From assembly GCA_015680685.1 (NCBI GenBank), contig MNCI01011145.1:751110-815109 (forward strand): a stretch of 64,000 bases of DNA, in the 5' to 3' direction. The DNA comes from Gnetum montanum (lineage: Eukaryota; Streptophyta; Gnetopsida; Gnetales; Gnetaceae). Position numbers and translations under genes: made by a program. Shown here piece by piece: positions 45,792-55,640 of this stretch. Under the pieces are notes generated by a model. That model had not been told where the DNA came from. It was given only the letters and a program-made list of their open reading frames with translations, and ran no database searches. The first letter of the stretch is position 1. Each line of letters begins with the position of its first letter.

Positions 45792-47960
45792 ATGTCTTCT
45801 TCTTCTTCTCATAAGAGCACTTCACCACCTAGGGATCATACAAGAAACAACCGATGATCTAACACACATAACCAAAATCTGCTAGTTCCTCAACAATATA
45901 GGGTGGTATATACTCATCACGATGAGTATATATCCAATTTTACCTTTATCCTCCATCAGGATGAACAATTGCGATGGAGAGACTTGCAAGGTAACATAGT
46001 GTTAGGTGATTTTCTACAAGGTAGCATAGTGTTAGGTGATTATCCTCCATCAGGTATAATCCCTAACATACTTCTTTGTGCTCTTGCACAGATAGGCATG
46101 ATACAACTATATGTTGAATACGTTGTAGGTGATTTTGACACAAGGGATTATCATCCCACAGAAGCACAACGTCAATGGGACTCGCAGCAGGAGTGCCACC
46201 ATACATTGTTGAAGGGCAAAGGGGCCCTGCATGTCCTAAGTGAAATTGGAGATGGTGAACTAATCATAACAGGTTCTCCATAAAATGATGTTCCCCCTCC
46301 TAACGAAAGTGAGGAAGTGGGGTATCAGAACCTATGCTCCATGATACACAACCCCGGTTCTGATCCCCGTGAATTCCAACTATTCACTGAGGGAACAAAA
46401 ACACATGACAAGGATGGGCATTCTGATCGTTATCACAATTGGGGTCATAGCCATCGAAGAGAAGGTAAGAAACATTGTCATGGTGATGGTTCTCCTTCTT
46501 CTTCCCCTTCATCACATCATTCACCCTCTGCTTCCACATCAGGGCGCAATCATAAAGAGTATAACGGTGAGGATAAGGGTAAGCAAAATGAGAGACCTCA
46601 ACGAGAGAGTCGAGAGAGAGGATGAGGGTAGTTTAGAGAGTCTAGGCATGGTAGAAGGAAAAGTAGGGAACAATGTAGGCATCATAGAATTCATGAAAGA
46701 GATGATCATGATGAACCCCTACTTGCCACCCGAAGTATGCTAGATATTACGGAGGCTATGAGAATACCAAAAAGGCATCAAAAAGATAGCCAAATCAAGA
46801 GATTAGATATGAATAATATCCCACGCTTTAAAGGGGGATACAACGCTGATTTGAAAAATCATGTACAGGCATTCCATGATGCCTGCGCCTTGCAGAACAT
46901 AGAAAACGAGTGGTCAAAATTAAAGTTGTTTCCTAGGACACTCATAAAGGAAGTAGAGAGTTGGTACCGGTCCTTAGAACCGGAAACCATTAGGAGGTGG
47001 AGTACAATGTTAGAACTCTTCAACAATAAATACCAAATGTACTCCAGAGTGTCTAACTTGCATAAACAAATCCAAGGATGGAAACAAGGTAATCATGAAC
47101 CTTTGGATGCTACCATGGGCTGATATTATGCATTGCTACATCATTTCCTAGGCCATGGTTATGCACAATGGGATCAACTACGCCACCTCGTAGATGGGCT
47201 AAGACACGAAACTAGGAGAACCCTTGGGACATATGCCCAAGGGAGATTATCTGAACTTAGATCCCATGAAATTCATCGATTGTTAGAGCAAGTCGCTAAA
47301 GAAGAAGGGGAGCTACAAAAAAGAGAAAGTGTGGAAGAATATAACCGCGATCCTTCCCTCTGAAAGAGGGGAGTGAGATTCTGCGATGAAGAGGATGAGT
47401 CACCACTCGAAGAGTTGGTGAATAGAAAAACCTTGCTGCTTCAAAAGCTAACAACGGAAGTGTTAGCTAAGGTAGATGAAATATGGAGCTCGTTAGATAG
47501 TAAAATTGAAATTGTCCTAAAGATTGTAGATGAATCTAAGGAGGAACAAAGTAGTAACAAGGATAAGAAAAAGTGGAGAGATTCAGGCCATGCACGTGAC
47601 AAGAGTAAGGAAAAAATGACTATTGCCGATGAGGTTGTGGATTCAGATACAGATAATGACAGTGGATGTGAGATCTGCCAATATGACCATCCTAAGGGAT
47701 GTTGCCCAATAATCTCACATCTACAAGAGTCTGAGGTGTATGCACTTAATCCAATACTTAATAGATGACAGGCACCCTGAAGGTTACCTTATCCCCAAGG
47801 TAACCCAAGGCAGTTCCACCAACCGTTAACATATTATCCAAGTGGAACTCCACCACAACCTATCGGGCAACATCAGCAGTGGCAACACCCATAGTCATGG
47901 GGGATGCCACTGCCTAGAAAATAATACCCTTAATGGTAACCAGATCCTTATGGCTATTAC
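45792..47960 (+). pseudogene. Element B gag
   Basis: It starts MSSSSSHKSTSPPRDH. A stop soon follows, then long open stretches 45903-46283, 46317-46625, 46737-47123, 47133-47363 and 47373-47768 in one translation line, broken by single stops and a frame change near 46630. The N-terminal region has a repeated QGNIVLGDF/QGSIVLGDY pair. A His/Ser-rich basic segment follows. The capsid core (NNIPRFKGGYNADLKNH, FHDACALQNIENEW, RRWSTMLELFNNKYQ) matches A and C. The knuckle CEICQYDHPKGC lies at 47667-47702. Only a few stops separate it from a functional gag. Confidence 0.85.
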
Positions 47961-48329
47961 ATGTAGCAACTAGTTTCTTCAAGTGACTCTATGGGTCACG
48001 TAACTCCACAATGTCACTACCAAGTTTGGGAGTATGCTCCACATCCATACCATCCTCCAAATCCATCCGCCTCTCTCACATCGTTAGTTCCAATACCATC
48101 CACTCCAACAATGCAAGGGGAACTTCCCACTCAACCATAGCAACGTAATGCTACGAGAGTTGTAAACCTTCAACCCGCTACTGGTTCTAAAAACTGCAAG
48201 AAAAGAAGACCTTTCTTCAGAACCACAAGCCCAGACAAGCTTTCACAACCATAAGCGGTTGAATCCGTGTATGCTCCTCCAACACATAAGGCTTCAGAGC
48301 TCCCTTCAAACTAACAACAGAGCTCAACA

Positions 48330-49040
48330 CATACGGTTATGTTAACACATACCATAACCGACTGGATCAAGGTGGGCCACCTTCCCAGGAAACTCTTTGA
48401 CCTTGGAAGTCCCTTAATCTACCTCCAAGTCACCGGGAACGAACCTCATAAGGCTCTTCTTGACTCAGGTTCTGGAGTCAACTTAATTTCACGAGAAATG
48501 TATCAAGCCTGGAACCTACCTCCACTTAAGAAAAGCAATATTCAACTAGAGCTGGCTGACCAGTCCATCATCATTCCTTTAGGATTGGTGAAGGACATCG
48601 TTATCACTGTTTGTGGTTGGCCATACCCAGCTGATTTCCTAGTGATAGAAGTCAATAGCAATGAAAGGGACTTCCAAATTATAATGGGAAGGGCATGGCT
48701 AAGTACAATAGACACATGTCTAGGAATTCACGATCTTTTCTTGAAAATATCTAAGGTAAAAATTTATGGAAAGATCGAGAAGAAGAAAGTTCCATGCATC
48801 ACATATAGTGACTCTGAGGGTGATGACATGGAGGAATGCTCAGCATTTCTTGCATGTAATCGGTGTGCACTAGAGGATAACATTCAAAGATGCCTATATG
48901 TAGCAACCACACAACAAGTGGACACCCTGTGGTTGACAGCTAATCGAAAGAGCAATTCACCAACATGCATGGAACGAACTGGGGGAACAACTCATGCCAA
49001 CAATGAAGGCATAGATACATTGAAGTATGAGCATCGCTGA
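48330..49040 (+). CDS. Element B aspartic protease, intact frame
   Basis: The frame from ATG 48339 stays open for 233 codons to TGA. ALLDSGSGVNLIS has the catalytic D-S-G at 48462-48470 intact. LPPLKKSNIQLELADQS, ADFLVIEV and FQIIMGRAWLS follow, the standard second half of the retropepsin fold. After about residue 150 comes an acidic connecting segment (SDSEGDDMEE) that would lead into RT in a complete element. Here it ends at TGA with no RT beyond. In life the protease would be a domain of a gag-pol product; the upstream junction to gag is degraded. Confidence 0.8.
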   Translation, partial: HTVMLTHTITDWIKVGHLPRKLFDLGSPLIYLQVTGNEPHKALLDSGSGVNLISREMYQAWNLPPLKKSNIQLELADQSIIIPLGLVKDIVITVCGWPYPADFLVIEVNSNERDFQIIMGRAWLSTIDTCLGIHDLFLKISKVKIYGKIEKKKVPCITYSDSEGDDMEECSAFLACNRCALEDNIQRCLYVATTQQVDTLWLTANRKSNSPTCMERTGGTTHANNEGIDTLKYEHR

Positions 49041-51063
49041 CTTCCGCCCCTTAACCTGAAAACATCAATCGGGAGAAGTTGGACACTTTTAAGAAATTTA
49101 AATAGACATTCCTTATTTCAGATCTCTCCCTTTCCATTCAGTCATGGGGGAGATGGCCACCTATGCTAATAATTTGGGGCCCTCAATTCTTTTTAAGTTT
49201 TTGTTTTACACATTTTTTTACACGTTTTTGTTTTGCATATTTTTGTTTTACAAATTTGTTTATCTTTTTTTATTTTTCTTTTACAACATCATTCATACTT
49301 TTTCATTTCTTGTGTGTGTGTATGTGAGTTATCCATTTTTTTGAGTTTTTCACCAATAAGTGTTCTTAATGATGGTATGGACTATTTTTCTATTGGTTGC
49401 TAATGTTTGGTTTTTACCTTTAAGTTATGATGTAGATACTAAGGTATGGTTCTTTTGATATGACGGGCAATGAGTCCACTTCATCCATACATCCACAGAT
49501 TTCTATGGTCTCTCTTGGCTTGGAAATGTACAGTCCCTTTTTAAATAAGAACTGTTAACGAATCGGTGACTGGGCATTTCTCAAACTAAGGAAGGACTCA
49601 AGGATTGAAAAGGGTGTGACTTCAAGGGAACTGGATGCATTTATGCTGGCCATTCTCTTGGGTGCTTGGATGTTTTCTTCTTGAGTTTTCTTACCGTTTC
49701 GACATTGCTCCATTATTAGGAAGTTGAGTTATTAAAAATAACAAAGTATTTGCATGGTGTGGTTCTCACGTATAAACACATAAAAAAAAAGAGAAAGTGA
49801 GAATTCAAAGCACACCCCTTAGACGAAATAATCATTTGGGCTACAAGCACTAGTTATGGAACTAAAATAAAAATATTCCCTATGACTAATTCCTTTCTCG
49901 CTTCCCATTCTCTCCTCCTTGTTTCATCGGAATGGTGGTGGCTCTTGGGTGAAGGCATTCTTGTTACTTCAAAGGGATGGATTGGCTAAATGCATTAATG
50001 CGAAGTCACTGGAAGTGGTTTGTTTGAGGCTGGACTTGGAATGGGATTTGCTAAGTCACGTTAACCATGAAACACACAAGGGGCTATACACCACCTTGTT
50101 CTTGGGATCCCATTCCATTTTCCTCTCTCCATCCTTATCTCCATTGTTTACCTCATTGCCGGTTGTATCATTTGTGTATATTGTGGTTGATGCATTGTTT
50201 TCTTTTTGGTAAATTCCTATGGTTAAGACTGTAACTCTTGTTCCAAATGACATTCCCAGAGCCTATAGACTCTTTGAATGTGGGTTTGTTAAGGCATTAA
50301 AGGCATGAGCCTGCTTTGGGGAGGACCCACTGACATTCCTATTTGGTGCACCAGTTAAATTCTTTTCCTTAACATTTTTGCAATCAACATTATTTTCTTC
50401 ATTTCCATCTTGACATCCATTTCATCAACGTTATAGTTGTCTCTTTTTCTCCATCTTTCTTGTTCTTTATTCTTTCTCCATTTGATTGCTACCAGAGGTT
50501 CGCTCTCAGTCATGGGGGTTTGGAACCAAATTTTTTCGATTTTCTCCTAACCCCTACACCTTTGGTAGTCACCACTATGATACCTCCAGATCCGTATCAG
50601 TCATACCACAACTCATCGAATGGACCTTTCACCGAAGCAAGGTATCAATTGCATTATGATTCATTTACCCTTGCTAATATAAGACTGTGTTGTGTGTGCA
50701 GATGGCAATCATACAACAACGGATTGGATCTGGGAGGAACACATGGAATGGATCGGTGCCGAAGCCGCTATGCAAGGAACGAGATGGATGGCATGCTTAT
50801 GGATAGACAATGAAAGGTGCAATCTTGGCATTGGCAGTAACAAAACTTCTTTCCCTCTCTCTCTTTCTCAGTTGCCAAATAAGGCCCGATGTCAAATGTA
50901 TAAGGTGTTCACTCTTGTTGTCATGAACACCAGTTTTGTCATGTTCTGTAATGATGATCCGTTCACATGTCATCCCATTCACCATTAGTTCCATTTGAGT
51001 TAATAATCCCATACCATCCCAATATTTTGTAAGGAACTTGAGGACAAGTTTTTATTCAGTCAT
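49041..51063 (+). other. Element B 3' noncoding region, pol absent
   Basis: It opens with REKLDTFKKF-like coding traces (about 49070-49105) that match the protease-RT connector of A (IDKLKQLRK). It then shifts to T-rich sequence collinear with 34111-35286 and 40449-40700 of element A. Short frames at 49919-50212 and 50460-50988 show no recognised domain. Confidence 0.6.
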
Positions 51064-51070
51064 GGGGGTA
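51061..51070 (+). promoter_or_regulatory. Polypurine tract of element B
   Basis: CATGGGGGTA directly precedes TGATGGGACG. Confidence 0.75.
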
Positions 51071-51291
51071 TGATGGGACGCGATATCGCATGGGCTGTGA
51101 TATTGCGTCCGCCGCTATATCGCATCCCCCGCGATATCGCGTCTTCCCCTGCGATATCGCATACGCGATATTGTAGTGCGCCATCAAATCTATAAATAAG
51201 AGGTGGCTCTTCCTTGTTTCCCAATCTAGGCCTAGACCGTAGTGAAACTCTGGCAGTTTTACCTCTCCATAGATAGAATAATTTCCATGTG
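51071..51291 (+). mobile_element. Element B 3' LTR, truncated
   Basis: It matches 44771-45018 to TTTCCATGTG, then stops. The palindrome array is shorter than in the 5' LTR by two gaps. About 650 bp of R/U5 are missing. Confidence 0.9.
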
Positions 51292-51347
51292 AAAATAGAC
51301 CAACACATTGCATTAACTATGAAAATAGTGAATCATAATTTCCATGT
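51292..51347. other. Fold-back junction segment
   Basis: Between the truncated LTR and the resumed element A LTR lie about 20 novel bases, a 23-bp inverted copy (51311-51333) of the A LTR sequence at 51354-51376, and a second ATAATTTCCATGTG (51335-51348; first copy 51278-51291). Confidence 0.85.
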
Positions 51348-51855
51348 GTTACTATTCACTATTTTCATAGTTAATGTTTATGATTACTTGCAATTTACTT
51401 TTAATGTCGTTAAGTGGAATGAGTAGGATTGATCTTGAGCACGTAAGTGTAACTACTTTGTAACTTAGTAGTACTATCACTTGGTATGCCTAGTAGTGTA
51501 GTACTTGGTAATCCCAATAGTAGTTACACAAAGTCCAAGGTGTGCCTAAAAGATCAAGATTGACTACATATCACATAGGCTAGTTTAGATTTGTTTTAAT
51601 ATCACTTAGATTTAGAAACCCTTACTTTCACTTCATGTTTACTAGGAGCTTAATGGTTAAAACATCAATATCATATACCTCATCATGAGTAAACCATACG
51701 CACTGATTTTACTAGCTCACGTGGAAAGACAATGATCATGAATGCTAACTAATTACTAGTATAATCACATTACCATATCTGTGGAGTTTGATTGGGATTG
51801 TGCCTGAACACTCATATCTCGTATGGTTGGATGTTCGAGACTTCACTACTCATCA
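51348..51855 (+). mobile_element. Element A 3' LTR, right part
   Basis: It aligns with 27516-28026, ending CTACTCATCA. About 75 bp of the A LTR (27441-27515 in the other copy) are missing at the junction. Confidence 0.9.
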
Positions 51856-52450
51856 ACCATCCTCTAAATCCTCCTTGTATAAACTAACATAATCACCTAA
51901 AAATCACACAAAACCAAGAAAATTAGTTTTAAGATTAAGTAGGATAAACAAAAATAACATATACTCTCTTATAGATTTGGGTGGGGGCATTAGGTAGCTA
52001 GACTATCATGCACATGAACTAGTTGCAACCAAAAGTTAGTAGATAAAAACAAAAACCAAACCAATCCATTAAATAAATAGAAATGTGGATAGATAGCCAA
52101 TCAATAAAATGAGAATCTACCACCACCCATTAATTCGTCCAACAGACAAACAAATTGGTGAATCTAAAACTTACTTATTATCAAATGATTGGTGAGTTTG
52201 AAATCTACATATTATCAGATCGGTGGTTCTATAACCCACATATGATCAAATGTTTGGTGAGTCTAAAACCCACATATTGCACATATTATCAAATTGGTAA
52301 GTTAAACCCAAGCTTTTTTCAAATTGCCCAAATTGAACTTAATACCAAATAGACAAATAATAGATCCAACAAAAAAATCATTAGGTGGTGGAAAAACAAA
52401 CTTAAATGTTCAAAAAAGCCAACTATTCCAAACCAAAGGATTTGTCAGCC
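51856..52450. other. Spacer with degenerate short repeats
   Basis: ATTATCAAATGATTGGTGAGT, ATTATCAGATCGGTGG, ATGATCAAATGTTTGGTGAGT and ATTATCAAATTGGTAAGT recur at 52176-52290 with spacing of about 35-55 bp. No gene is supported. Confidence 0.45.
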
Positions 52451-52654
52451 CACATTAAGTACATAGTTTATGAATCTAAAATTCATATGTTCACTAAATA
52501 ACTAGTGAGTCTAAATCTCACATTAAGCACACAATTGATGAACCTAAAATTCATGTGTTTGCTAAATGACTGATAATCTTGAATCTTACATTAAGCACAT
52601 ATTTGATGAATCTAAAATTCATATGTTTGCTAAATGACTAGTAAGCCTAAATTT
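52451..52654. repeat. 68-bp minisatellite, three units
   Basis: CACATTAAGTACA (52451), CACATTAAGCACA (52519) and TACATTAAGCACA (52587) open units of exactly 68 bp sharing GAATCTAAAATTCAT; a fourth begins at 52655. They are about 85-90% alike by eye. Confidence 0.85.
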
Positions 52655-53773
52655 CACATTGTGTCAACCAAAGAGCGATAAATAGATTTGCCAAAATGCT
52701 AAAGGTCCAAACTAGAAGATTTAAGCCCAAAGGTCAATGAATGTTTCCAAACTAAAAGCTTTGACATGTCATATGGGGTTCAAACCCAAAGTATAAGTTT
52801 AAATGAATGTCTGCAAAAATATTAAAATATTGCCAAATTGAGATATAAGCATCTTAGGGCCATTATAGGCTCTTACAACTATTAAAACTTTAGCATTTCT
52901 CAATTCTACTCTTAAGGCATTTCAGTAGTCCTAAAAATATCATTTGGTCATTTTCTCAATTATCCATTACCCAAAGGCGAGGGATCACTTTTCAAAGTTT
53001 CTCCATGTTTCAAGGCAAATCCAAAAATAATATAAAATATTTGTCATGACCTTGTCTTGATGAACTGCAAGGATTCCTTGTTATCAATGCTAATGTGCAA
53101 ACTAACTTTACCTTTTGGGCCAACATCATCCAAAGTCATCTTGGGTATCAAAACATGAAAAATAGTTCGAAACCCTAGTTCTATAGCTAAATTATCAGTA
53201 GAATTAGGAAAAATGCAAAGCATAACTAAAACTAGTTAAGATGTGGTCAAACTTTCTCAAAACATTAACTAACATCCTATGCATAAAAAAAGATCTAAGA
53301 GATTAGCGAAATTATAGAAAATAATTTAAAAATGTTTAGATTTGGGAGTTTAGGCAAATCAACAAACTATTATTGAACAAATAGAATTGGTCAAGCAAAT
53401 TTGCACTAAACATAAAACCAAAACTCAAAGAGTAAAAAATAAAATTAACCTACCAAGAATTAATAATGTTGTAGCCTGGGAGGCCTTATTTACCTTGATA
53501 GGCTTCAAATCCTAGGTAAAACAACATATGAACAATGGGATATAAATAAGATTTGAAGTGAGATTTGGAGATATGGGTTATTGTAGGTCTTGGTTGACAA
53601 TGTAGATCTAGTTGGTTGTAGATCTAGATATAGCTAGCTTCCATCTAATCTAGCAAAATCTCCATTTTTGGCTCAGTCTCTCAGATGTTGGCTCAAGATG
53701 ATTACCAAGTATTTTGAACTTGAGAATGTGTTGGCACATTTTGGCCATTTAATGGATCAGGCTTTATGAGGTT
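52655..53773. other. Unassigned region
   Basis: A minus-strand stretch near 53000-53160 stays open for about 60 codons (PKMTLDDVGPKGKVSLHIS) but I recognise no family. Nothing else is supported. Confidence 0.35.
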
Positions 53774-54009
53774 GTGGCATAGTAAGAAAAGATTTGAAAA
53801 GTTTGAGTTACAAATTCAATATTTGAAGATTTTAAGGGAGGCAATATATGGCAACACAAACTGCTTACTTTTAGTATTTGACAATGGGATTGTGGCATGG
53901 TAAGAAAAGTTTTGAAAAGTTTGAGTTACAAATTCAATATTTGAAGATTTTAAGGGAGGCAATATATGGCAACATAAACGGCTTACTTTTAGTATTTGAC
54001 AATGGGATT
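53774..54009. repeat. 118-bp tandem duplication
   Basis: GTGGCATAGTAAGAAAAG (53774) and GTGGCATGGTAAGAAAAG (53892) open two nearly identical copies ending ACAATGGGATTGT. Only a few bases differ, so it is recent. Confidence 0.9.
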
Positions 54010-54073
54010 GTTGAAAAGTTCTCTTTGGTATTATGACGGGCTACGTTTGTTCTCCCTAATTTTAATTCTTTAG

Positions 54074-54975
54074 ATGAGTAGTTTTGCGCAGAACTTTAGT
54101 TTTGGTTCAATTACTGAGGATTTGAGCAAAATCAAGAGTATGGTGTTTCTTGATTTGAGTTCAAATGGGCTTACTGGAAACATCCCAAAACATCTCCCAA
54201 TTCTTTGCATGATGTACTTAAAAGTTAGTGTCAATTCTTTGACAGGAAGCAATACAAGTGAGGTTCTCTTTGGTGATTGTGGAAGGTTGGATGTCTTAAC
54301 TTTGAATATTCAAATCAGATATCAAGAGATGCAGTTTTATTGAGGCTTTGTTCAGTGCAGTTCCTTGATGCACCTTGAACCTGCTGCCAACAACATTACT
54401 GTATCAGTGCTAGAAGCTTTTGGTAGAATCAGTAATATAATTCATTTTGACCTCAATTCCAATTTGTTAGAAGGGCCTATTCCAAAAGAAATGGGAAGTC
54501 TGGTAAAGCTCAACGTGTTATCATTAGCATGGAATGATATTGCAGGGAATATTCCTGCAGAAATTGACAAAGGGCCTATTCCAAAAGAAATGGGAAGTCT
54601 GGTAAAGCTCAACGGGGCCTATTCCAAAAGAAATGGGAAGTCTGGTAAAGCTCAACGTGTTATCATTAGCATGGAATGGGAAGTCTGGTAAAGTTCAACG
54701 TGTTATCATTAGCATGGAATATTCCTGCAGAAATTGACAAACTTGGTTGTGTTAGATTTATCATCAAATGATTTAACAGGCAGCATTCCCAGATAGTGTT
54801 GTAGTGTTGAGTCATTTGGAAGTTCTTTGTCCAGGCTACAATAATCTCTCTTGGCTACAATAACCTCTGGAGAGGTGCCAAATGGTTTGGCAAATCTACC
54901 TCATCTCATGATGTGAAATGTTTCTTTCAACAATTTATCTCGAACACTACCTACACTAAAAATTTTAAGTGCTTG
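54074..54975 (+). pseudogene. LRR receptor-like kinase ectodomain pseudogene
   Basis: Plus-strand translation shows plant extracellular LRR units (LxxLxLSxNxLxGxIP): MVFLDLSSNGLTGNIPKHL, then IIHFDLNSNLLEGPIPKEMG, LNVLSLAWNDIAGNIPAEI, LVVLDLSSNDLTGSIP, GEVPNGLANLP and VSFNNLSRTLP. Stops and frame changes occur near 54343, 54690 and 54797. No kinase domain follows; similarity breaks into the helicase relic near 54990. Short tandem duplications expand the centre (54473-54720). Only part of the ectodomain survives, so the original receptor class cannot be named. Confidence 0.8.
54473..54720. repeat. Nested tandem duplications inside the LRR pseudogene
   Basis: GGGCCTATTCCAAAAGAAAT starts at 54473, 54572 and 54615. 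GGGAAGTCTGGTAAAG starts again at 54678. The first step is 99 bp (33 codons, in frame); the next steps are 43 bp and shift the frame. Confidence 0.9.
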
Positions 54976-55002
54976 TGAATATATGGCAAACCTTGTTCTT
55001 CG

Positions 55003-55104
55003 GCATCAAAGATCGTATCATCATCACTAACTGGTATTGGTAAAACAAGCACTGCATCAAAGATTGTATCATCATCACCAACTGGCATTAGTAAAACAAG
55101 CATT
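55003..55104. repeat. 51-bp in-frame duplication of the Walker A segment
   Basis: GCATCAAAGATCGTATCATC (55003) and GCATCAAAGATTGTATCATC (55054) open two 17-codon units, each containing TGIGKTS or TGISKTS. Confidence 0.85.
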
Positions 55105-55168
55105 ATTGTAGAGGCAATTGTGCAATTTTTTTTTCCAAAAGAACGTACGTTCTTGCATCCTTGCATGC

Positions 55169-55243
55169 ACTCCGTCAGTAGGTTCCTCCCACACTCCGTC
55201 ACTAGGTTCCTCCCACACTCCGTCACTAGGTTCCTCCCACACT
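55169..55243. repeat. 24-bp tandem repeat, about 3.1 units
   Basis: ACTCCGTCAGTAGGTTCC (55169), then ACTCCGTCACTAGGTTCC at 55193 and 55217, and a partial unit at 55241. It encodes an eight-residue PSLGSSHT repeat where the helicase should continue NSAAD after motif Ia. Confidence 0.9.
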
Positions 55244-55640
55244 CGTCATATGAAATTAGTTAAACACATTGCTTACCAAGAGATCCTCCGATTCTATGCG
55301 CCAATTATTCATCTGCTAGAAAATCATATTTATTTGAGAAGGATTTTCTAAGGTTTAGGATTGTGGTAGGGACCTATTCGAGTGCAGCATCATTTCAAAG
55401 CCAGAAGCAAGGAGTTTGTGCAGGGCTTGATAAATCTGGCCAAGCATGTGAACCAGAAACATTGGCACCCATTGCCAATCTTGCAAGTAAGGACACCACT
55501 GTTGTGCTTGCTGGAGATCCACAGTTGCAGACTTTCGGTAGGGTTTTTTGTAGTTTAGGCGTACTGAAATCGTGGAAGTCATATTTAGAATGGTGCTCTC
55601 TATGTCAGCGCTCTCCTGATGTCCAGAATACAGAAACAAA

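Larger units (their letters stand above)
44771..51291 (+). mobile_element. Element B: gag-protease-only non-autonomous LTR element
   Basis: The 6.5-kb element sits inside the element A 3' LTR. Order: 5' LTR, PBS, gag, protease, a noncoding 3' region collinear with the spacer of element A, PPT and the first 221 bp of the 3' LTR. RT, RNase H, integrase and nearly all of the 3' ORF are absent. After protease the sequence passes within about 100 bp into post-integrase-type sequence. Such an element would need enzymes in trans. The LTRs are similar beyond the palindrome array, so B is younger than A. The right end is lost in a rearrangement. Confidence 0.85.
27156..51855 (+). mobile_element. Element A: Athila-like Ty3/gypsy retrotransposon with nested insertions
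   Basis: Order: 5' LTR 27156-28026, tRNA-Asp-like PBS, gag, protease, RT, RNase H, integrase (to about 34110), a long noncoding spacer, an extra 3' coiled-coil ORF (41591-44281), PPT, and a 3' LTR split into 44489-44770 and 51348-51855. Element E sits in the spacer and element B in the 3' LTR. Without them it would be about 13 kb. An FMDD RT, a TGGYGCC primer site and an extra ORF after integrase fit the Athila/Tat branch. The left and right parts of the LTRs differ at roughly one position in seven by eye, so A is old. The bases flanking the ends (ATCGT and ACCAT) do not form a target duplication. Confidence 0.85.
54996..55640 (+). pseudogene. SDE3/MOV10-type RNA helicase pseudogene
   Basis: SF1 helicase motifs appear in order on the plus strand. 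The Walker A region reads SPTGISKTSIIVEAIVQ (55081-55125; family GPPGTGKT..EAI.Q). After a one-base shift in a T run comes NVRSCILACTPS (motif Ia region), then EILRFYAP, VVGTYSSAASFQSQKQGV (55363), GQACEPETLAPIA with motif II DEAGQ changed to DKSGQ, and VVLAGDPQ (motif III) followed by SYLEW. SDE3/MOV10 helicases act in RNA silencing and transposon control. Motif I is doubled, motif II is mutated, a few codons before motif II are missing, and frames are broken, so this copy is dead. No motifs IV-VI follow. Confidence 0.75.

Noticed and set aside
51056-51313. Two overlapping minus-strand frames of over 80 codons
   Set aside because: They lie antisense within the truncated B 3' LTR and its palindrome array. 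The same antisense frame appears in the 5' LTR at 44754-45080.
27151-51860. Target-site duplication for element A
   Set aside because: The flanks ATCGT and ACCAT share only two or three positions, which is not convincing.
53000-53160. Minus-strand open stretch with PKMTLDDVGPKGK
   Set aside because: It is too short and matches no family I can name; kept only as a note on the region.
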